A stretch of DNA of 42,447 nt, taken from the NCBI GenBank assembly GCA_028691795.1, contig JAQUYQ010000007.1, forward strand, positions 1 through 42,447, read 5' to 3'. The position numbers and the translations under genes are program-made. The first letter of the stretch is position 1; each line of letters begins with the position of its first letter. The stretch is from Herbinix sp. GTDB lineage: Bacteria; Bacillota; Clostridia; Lachnospirales; Lachnospiraceae. Of this stretch, positions 39,860 through 42,447 are shown in pieces. The notes under the pieces were generated by a model. That model was not told the origin of the DNA and searched no databases. It saw only the letters and a program-made list of their open reading frames with translations.

Positions 39860-40272
39860 ATAAACACCATGTTCTTTTTATAAACATATGGATTATTTTT
39901 AAAGATAGACCGATGGCACTTGTTTATGATGGAGAGTATATCTTTGAAAGAGATAGGGAGCGAATAATTGCAAGATAACCTATTCGCCAAGTAAATATTG
40001 CAGTTATAGTTTAATTTCTTCGATTGCTTTATCTAAAAAAATTTCACCATTAATCATTTCTACTTTTGAATATTTCATACGTATCCTGACTTCCGTTTTC
40101 TTCTTCATTTTCACTGCGCTTTATTGAAAAATTATCAGTATTCGTATATAATATATTTTATGAATTTTTTCCACAGTGGGTGAGGTTTTGATCGGCGATA
40201 TCTTGAGTCATTCTCTACGAATCAAAAAGCCTACCGACTGTTGTAATAACATATGATAAGGAAGTGACCGCT
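39860..40272. other. Gap with two short open frames
   Basis: A 21-codon plus-strand frame (39913-39978; ALVYDGEYIFERDRERI) reads like the end of a larger lost gene but has no ribosome site. A 34-codon minus-strand frame (40004-40108; KYSKVEMINGEIFLDKA) also lacks one. Both look like fragments. The promoter of the two-component pair should lie near 40130-40250. Confidence 0.35.
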
Positions 40273-41010
40273 ATGCTACGCATTGCCGTCTGCGATGACC
40301 AACCGAAAGAGTTGGAGATCATCAACGAATACATAACAGATTACCTTAACACTCATGCCTTGGAAGCAGAGCTAAAAGAATTCATTCACCCTGATCAATT
40401 GCTGACCACCATTAATACTGCGAGCTTTCATCTCTACCTATTGGATATTGTCATGCCCATGGTCAGTGGCATCAAGCTTGGTAAGGAAATACGCCGTCTT
40501 GACCGTGAGGCACAAATTATCTATGTCACCACCGAGCCTCAATTTGCTTTGCAGGCCTATGCTGCAAGCCCAATAAATTATCTCATAAAACCGATAGATA
40601 AGGACAAGCTGTTCAATACCCTCACCCTTGCCATCTCGAAAATAGATTTATCCGATGAGCAGACAGTTACGGTAAAAACAGCCGAGAGCCTGCGTGTATT
40701 TCCGCTATCTGATATTCTTTACTGTGAATACCGTAGCCATACGGTCATCTTTACCCTGATAAACGGTGAGGAGGTAACCAGTCGTACCATTCGGGAAAGC
40801 TTTACAAAGTACATTATTTCTATCCTGAAGGATGCTCGCTTTATACAATGCCACACCTCGTACCTTATTAATATGCGGCGGGTGGAACGTTTTTCAAAGG
40901 ATAGCTTTACCCTTCATGGTGGAAAAGTTGTTCCCATTGCGGCAAAGCAATATCCGCTGGTACGGGACCAATACATGAACTTTCTTATGGCAAAGGAAGG
41001 AGGCAAATGA
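40273..41010 (+). CDS. LytTR-family response regulator (AgrA-like)
   Basis: A 245-residue response regulator. The N-terminal receiver domain begins LRIAVCDDQPKE, with the acidic pair, and the phospho-acceptor Asp in LYLLDIVMP near residue 58. The switch Lys is in NYLIKPID near residue 107. The C-terminal LytTR DNA-binding domain, about 145-245, ends in FIQCHTSYLINMRRV and AAKQYPLVRD. The ATG at 40273 follows AAGGAAG at a suitable distance; the GTG at 40264 is rejected. It overlaps the kinase gene by 4 bp (ATGA). LytTR proteins bind direct repeats spaced two helix turns apart, such as those found at 42317-42350. Confidence 0.94.
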   Translation: MLRIAVCDDQPKELEIINEYITDYLNTHALEAELKEFIHPDQLLTTINTASFHLYLLDIVMPMVSGIKLGKEIRRLDREAQIIYVTTEPQFALQAYAASPINYLIKPIDKDKLFNTLTLAISKIDLSDEQTVTVKTAESLRVFPLSDILYCEYRSHTVIFTLINGEEVTSRTIRESFTKYIISILKDARFIQCHTSYLINMRRVERFSKDSFTLHGGKVVPIAAKQYPLVRDQYMNFLMAKEGGK

Positions 41011-42293
41011 AGGAGTTTTTTCCAAATTTTCTACGGGGTGTCATATCCACCACCGCCAATGTTCTGCTAATGAATACGATTCTTCAGCCAAAATACTCCA
41101 AAAAAGCGACACTGGGTATTATGCTTAGTATTCTTGCCACTGATCTGGGTACCGCTGTTTATTGTTATCTTAGTGGCAATCTGACCATGCTGGCAAAAAT
41201 AGATATTATTCTTTTTACTGTATTGTGCTTTGTAGTGCGACCCCTGTTTAAAGATACTTTTATGCAGTGGTTGTTCAGTTATCTGACGGTCCTAAATATC
41301 AGTTATGCGGTGATTGTAATCAGCTTTGTCGGCTCAAGAGGATTACCATATCCAGTCTATGCAAACTCAGTATTACGCTTTATCCTCTTTGGCACTTTTC
41401 TGTTCATACTAACACGTTATGTCCGCCCCTTATACCGGCAGGTTGTGGAGCATTGGACGGTGTACTTCGCCGTAGCACTGGGCATTAATGTTTCCTTTGC
41501 CTATTATATGCTCTTTTCCGATGATATTGTTCTTACACTGACTACACAGGCAGTTCCGATGTTGTTATTGATTTTTGTCGGACTCGCGGCCTACAGTTCA
41601 ATCTTTCTGTCTCTCAAAAATCTTCAGAGAGAGTATCGGATAAGAGAGGAAAATCAAAAAATTCAGGCAGAGCGGGAATATCTGCAGCTAGCCGCAGGCA
41701 ATATGACGGAACGCCTGAGACTTATGGAGGAGGTATCGGCGCAGAACAGCCGTGCCGCCCATGACCGTCGTCATTTCAATAACCTGATTTTAGAGCTTTT
41801 AAAGAAAGGGAATGATCATGAGGCTGTCGAACTGCTGAATAAGCAAAATCAAACGATACCCAAGAAAAGCAGGGATTATTGTGAAAATCCGGCTGTCAAT
41901 GCTGCTGTTTGCCATTATGCAAAGCTTGCAGAACAGTCGGGTATTCCTGTAGAAATTGAGCTGGACATTCCAAGTAATCTGACCTTGGATTCCCTGGAAT
42001 TATCCATGGTGGTGTCAAATCTACTGGAAAATGCCATTGTGGCTTGCAGGAAGCAATCAGACAGTAAGCCATTATATATCAAATTTATCTGTCGCCATAT
42101 AGGACGTTTGCTTTTGGAAATGGAAAATCCTTGTACAGCAGATACTTCACTTGACGAGAATGGTTACCCCGCTACCCTTGAAAAAGGTCATGGTATTGGT
42201 AGCAAAAGCGTCATTGCCTTTGCCAGAAAATATGAAGGCGAACTAATATACAAAATAGAAAAAGGAGTTTTTCAGGTTCGCCTGTTGGTGTGA
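41007..42293 (+). CDS. GHKL sensor histidine kinase (AgrC-like)
   Basis: A 428-residue membrane sensor kinase. The first 200 residues have about six helices with no large extracellular domain, as in AgrC-type receptors for peptides. A coiled region follows and then the phosphorylation motif AAHDRRHFNN near residue 250. The ATPase domain shows NLLENAIVAC (N box) and GHGIGSKSV (G box). ATG follows AAGGAGGCAA. It is coupled to the LytTR regulator. Its ligand may be the AgrD peptide from 32880, although the two loci are 7 kb apart, or a peptide from the gene beginning at 42439. Confidence 0.94.
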   Translation: MKEFFPNFLRGVISTTANVLLMNTILQPKYSKKATLGIMLSILATDLGTAVYCYLSGNLTMLAKIDIILFTVLCFVVRPLFKDTFMQWLFSYLTVLNISYAVIVISFVGSRGLPYPVYANSVLRFILFGTFLFILTRYVRPLYRQVVEHWTVYFAVALGINVSFAYYMLFSDDIVLTLTTQAVPMLLLIFVGLAAYSSIFLSLKNLQREYRIREENQKIQAEREYLQLAAGNMTERLRLMEEVSAQNSRAAHDRRHFNNLILELLKKGNDHEAVELLNKQNQTIPKKSRDYCENPAVNAAVCHYAKLAEQSGIPVEIELDIPSNLTLDSLELSMVVSNLLENAIVACRKQSDSKPLYIKFICRHIGRLLLEMENPCTADTSLDENGYPATLEKGHGIGSKSVIAFARKYEGELIYKIEKGVFQVRLLV

Positions 42294-42316
42294 ACGAATT
42301 TTAAGAGAATATGGGT

Positions 42317-42350
42317 TTTTAAGTGTAAAAATGAGTCTTTTAAGTGTAAA
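42317..42350 (+). promoter_or_regulatory. Candidate LytTR-regulator binding direct repeats
   Basis: TTTTAAGTGTAAA occurs twice, at 42317-42329 and 42338-42350, exactly 21 bp apart. AgrA-type regulators bind two 9-bp direct repeats with a 12-bp spacer, the same 21-bp period. The pair lies about 90 bp before the ATG at 42439 and right after the kinase gene. This is a strong positional fit. Confidence 0.65.
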
Positions 42351-42369
42351 GGCTCATTTTTCCTTTTTT
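42327..42369 (+). terminator. Terminator of the two-component operon
   Basis: The stem AAAAATGAG/CTCATTTTT (42327-42335 with 42353-42361) has extra inner pairing and is followed by CCTTTTTTC. It overlaps the direct repeats at 42317-42350, so one stretch may serve both as terminator and as regulator site. Confidence 0.7.
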
Positions 42370-42438
42370 CTATTGTACCCTTTTTGCTGTAACTGATAGG
42401 AAAATCTATCTGCATTTAGGGCAAAGGAGAGTGATATT

Positions 42439-42447
42439 ATGGAACAT
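42439..42447 (+). CDS. Start of a gene cut by the window edge
   Basis: ATG GAA CAT at the very end of the window is preceded by AAAGGAGAGTGATATT, a good ribosome site. Only three codons are visible. Its position behind a LytTR-type site suggests a target of the regulator at 40273, for example an agr-type peptide or exporter gene, but nothing of the product can be read. Confidence 0.55.

Noticed and set aside
40004-40108. 34-codon minus-strand frame as a small antitoxin gene
   Set aside because: No ribosome site and no partner toxin; kept only as a note in the gap description.

Overview
The window looks like chromosomal DNA of a low-GC, anaerobic Clostridia, most likely a Lachnospiraceae relative. 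The signs are strong AGGAGG ribosome sites, PTS and HPr genes, BspA-type leucine-rich repeats, AgrB/AgrD quorum-sensing genes, a LytTR/GHKL two-component pair and many intrinsic terminators. This assignment rests on gene style, not on a marker gene.

Layout. 1-900: the broken end of a fructose-type PTS IIC gene and an HPr gene that lacks the regulatory serine. 978-8826 (minus strand): eight closely packed genes, in transcription order UbiD decarboxylase, UbiA prenyltransferase, a three-gene ABC importer, UbiX flavin prenyltransferase, a TauE/SafE permease and an MFS transporter. I read this as uptake, prenylation and decarboxylation of an aromatic acid, possibly a quinone precursor. 9203-9406: a cold-shock gene with a terminator-like leader hairpin. 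9708-22181: a FadR-type GntR regulator divergent from a catabolic cluster comprising a split transketolase, an ApnO-like oxidoisomerase, a D-2-hydroxyacid dehydrogenase, a sugar-type ABC importer whose ATPase and one permease are fused, an amidohydrolase and a chemoreceptor. It looks like a sensing, import and breakdown module for an unusual sugar or sugar acid, with no kinase in sight.

22376-24703: a cis-prenyltransferase gene with a -1 frameshift at U UUU UUA, then a CPBP membrane protease under a TetR-type regulator with a clear operator. 25213-28596: a small integrated element between repeats of the tRNA-Gly T-arm, carrying a tyrosine integrase, a lipoprotein, a cold-shock-like small protein and a broken recombinase. 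Decayed genes, including a MerR pseudogene, follow the tRNA.

29454-42447: a large leucine-rich-repeat surface protein; agrB with an unlisted 50-residue agrD peptide gene; several lipoproteins; a GNAT acetyltransferase; a low-molecular-weight phosphatase with a decayed second copy and duplicated promoter region; a CPBP-like protein; an acetate transporter preceded by a structured leader candidate; and a LytTR regulator/GHKL kinase pair. Directly after the kinase, two direct repeats 21 bp apart look like a LytTR binding site in front of a gene that starts at the window edge.
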